From contig AGIQ01000001.1 of the NCBI GenBank assembly GCA_000230935.2, positions 1,736,001 through 1,800,000 of the forward strand: a DNA stretch of 64,000 bases, read 5' to 3'. Position 1 is the first letter of the stretch, and each line of letters opens with the position of its first letter. The translations under genes and the position numbers were made by a program. The notes under the pieces are model-generated. The model was not told the DNA's origin. It saw nothing but the letters and a program-made list of their open reading frames with translations, and searched no databases. Below, piece by piece: positions 63,520-64,000 of this stretch. The stretch is from Mycolicibacterium rhodesiae JS60. Its GTDB lineage: Bacteria > Actinomycetota > Actinomycetes > Mycobacteriales > Mycobacteriaceae.

Positions 63520-64000
63520 TCAGTGCAGCGGCCGCAGCACGATCGGCATGCCGTCCATCGGCACTGGCATGCCGCCGTAGTCCTGGCGCGGCTCGTAGCC
63601 CGGGCGCGGCAGTTCGAGCCGGTAGCGGCGCAGCAGCCGGTGCATGATCGTCTTGATCTCCAGCTGGCCGAACACCATCCCGATGCACTTGTGGGCGCCG
63701 CCGCCGAACGGGGTGAACCCGTAGCGGTGCTTTTTGTGCTCGTTGCGCGGCTCGGCGAAGCGGGCCGGGTCGAACGTGTACGGGTCGGGGTAGATCTCCT
63801 CGAGCCGGTGGGTCATGCCCGGGTAGTAGATGACGTTGGTGTCCTTGGGCAGGTAGTAGCCCAGCAGCTCGGTGTCCCGCACGGTCCGGCGCATCGCCCA
63901 CTGCACGGGCGACACCAGCCGGATCGATTCGTTCATGACCAGGTCGAGGGATTCCAGCTTCTCCAGCGCCTCGATATCGAGCGGCCCGTCGCCGAGCCGG
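63520..64000 (-). CDS. Cytochrome P450, C-terminal part (cut by window edge)
   Basis: The last ~159 residues of a P450 are visible: the ExxR helix in NESIRL, FDPARFAEP, the heme loop FTPFGGGAHKCIG with its cysteine, and a C-terminal GGMPVPMDGMPIVLRP. The frame is open to the window edge, so the N-terminal two thirds lie outside. The loop FGGGAHKCIG is of the CYP51/CYP136 style. In M. tuberculosis, as I recall, cyp136 lies near fadE22 and ligB, so CYP136 is a plausible but unproven identity. Confidence 0.85.
   Translation of the reverse strand, partial: RLGDGPLDIEALEKLESLDLVMNESIRLVSPVQWAMRRTVRDTELLGYYLPKDTNVIYYPGMTHRLEEIYPDPYTFDPARFAEPRNEHKKHRYGFTPFGGGAHKCIGMVFGQLEIKTIMHRLLRRYRLELPRPGYEPRQDYGGMPVPMDGMPIVLRPLH

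Overview
The window is high-GC actinobacterial DNA, most likely from an environmental, fast-growing Mycobacterium (Mycolicibacterium). The evidence is an antigen-85-type mycolyltransferase homologue, DUF732 and CAP secreted proteins, a mycothiol-dependent isomerase-family protein, three complete and one partial cytochrome P450, many FadD/FadE-type lipid genes, and the block cstA / ligB / fadE22, which as I recall lies together in M. tuberculosis (around Rv3061c-Rv3063). No rRNA, tRNA, insertion sequence or CRISPR array was seen.

Layout. (1) 1-4.5 kb: the end of a DUF7065-like gene, a P450, and three copies of an uncharacterised multi-spanning membrane protein family. (2) 4.7-15.7 kb: a compact catabolic island with an SCP2 carrier, acyl-CoA synthetase, P450, SDR alcohol dehydrogenase, aldehyde dehydrogenase, 3Fe-4S ferredoxin, ferredoxin-ferredoxin reductase fusion and a fourth copy of the membrane protein. 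Facing it on the other strand are a thiolase, an acyl-CoA dehydrogenase and a TetR regulator. Together they could take a hydrophobic alkyl substrate from C-H hydroxylation through alcohol, aldehyde, acid and CoA ester into beta-oxidation. (3) 15.8-18 kb: small secreted proteins and gene remnants. (4) 17.8-20.9 kb: a TetR regulator divergent from an EthA-like Baeyer-Villiger monooxygenase plus esterase-like hydrolase, with a well-formed operator between them. (5) 20.9-28.8 kb: a complete meta-cleavage aromatic pathway (flavin hydroxylase, extradiol dioxygenase, C-C hydrolase, hydratase, aldolase, acylating acetaldehyde dehydrogenase, plus an amidohydrolase) arranged divergently around a TetR gene and a twin operator. 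(6) 28.9-36.3 kb: a decayed hdeD-like gene, then a second aromatic cluster (TetR, extradiol dioxygenase, FAH hydrolase, frameshifted flavin hydroxylase, P450, MFS transporter).

(7) 36.3-44 kb: a VanX-like dipeptidase, a PAS-ANTAR regulator, a SulP transporter, a SOUL protein, an SDR and a pair of acyl-CoA dehydrogenases. (8) 44.2-57 kb: a more conserved chromosomal segment with an Ag85-like esterase, a P-loop kinase without a normal start codon, cstA with its small partner, a flavoprotein fused to a partial NTF2-like domain, ligB, a molybdopterin oxidoreductase and fadE22. (9) 57-64 kb: a duplicated zinc-protease lipoprotein, an epimerase, a membrane-anchored PP2C phosphatase, a CsoR-family regulator with a divergent tiny Cys-rich protein, a leaderless attenuator peptide in front of a free-standing LeuA regulatory domain, and the 3' part of another P450.

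The strongest candidates for something undescribed are the P450-linked membrane protein family (four copies within 11 kb), the self-contained P450 island with its own redox chain, and the free-standing LeuA allosteric domain under an apparently intact branched-chain attenuator. All functions are inferred from sequence motifs read by eye; no database search was run.
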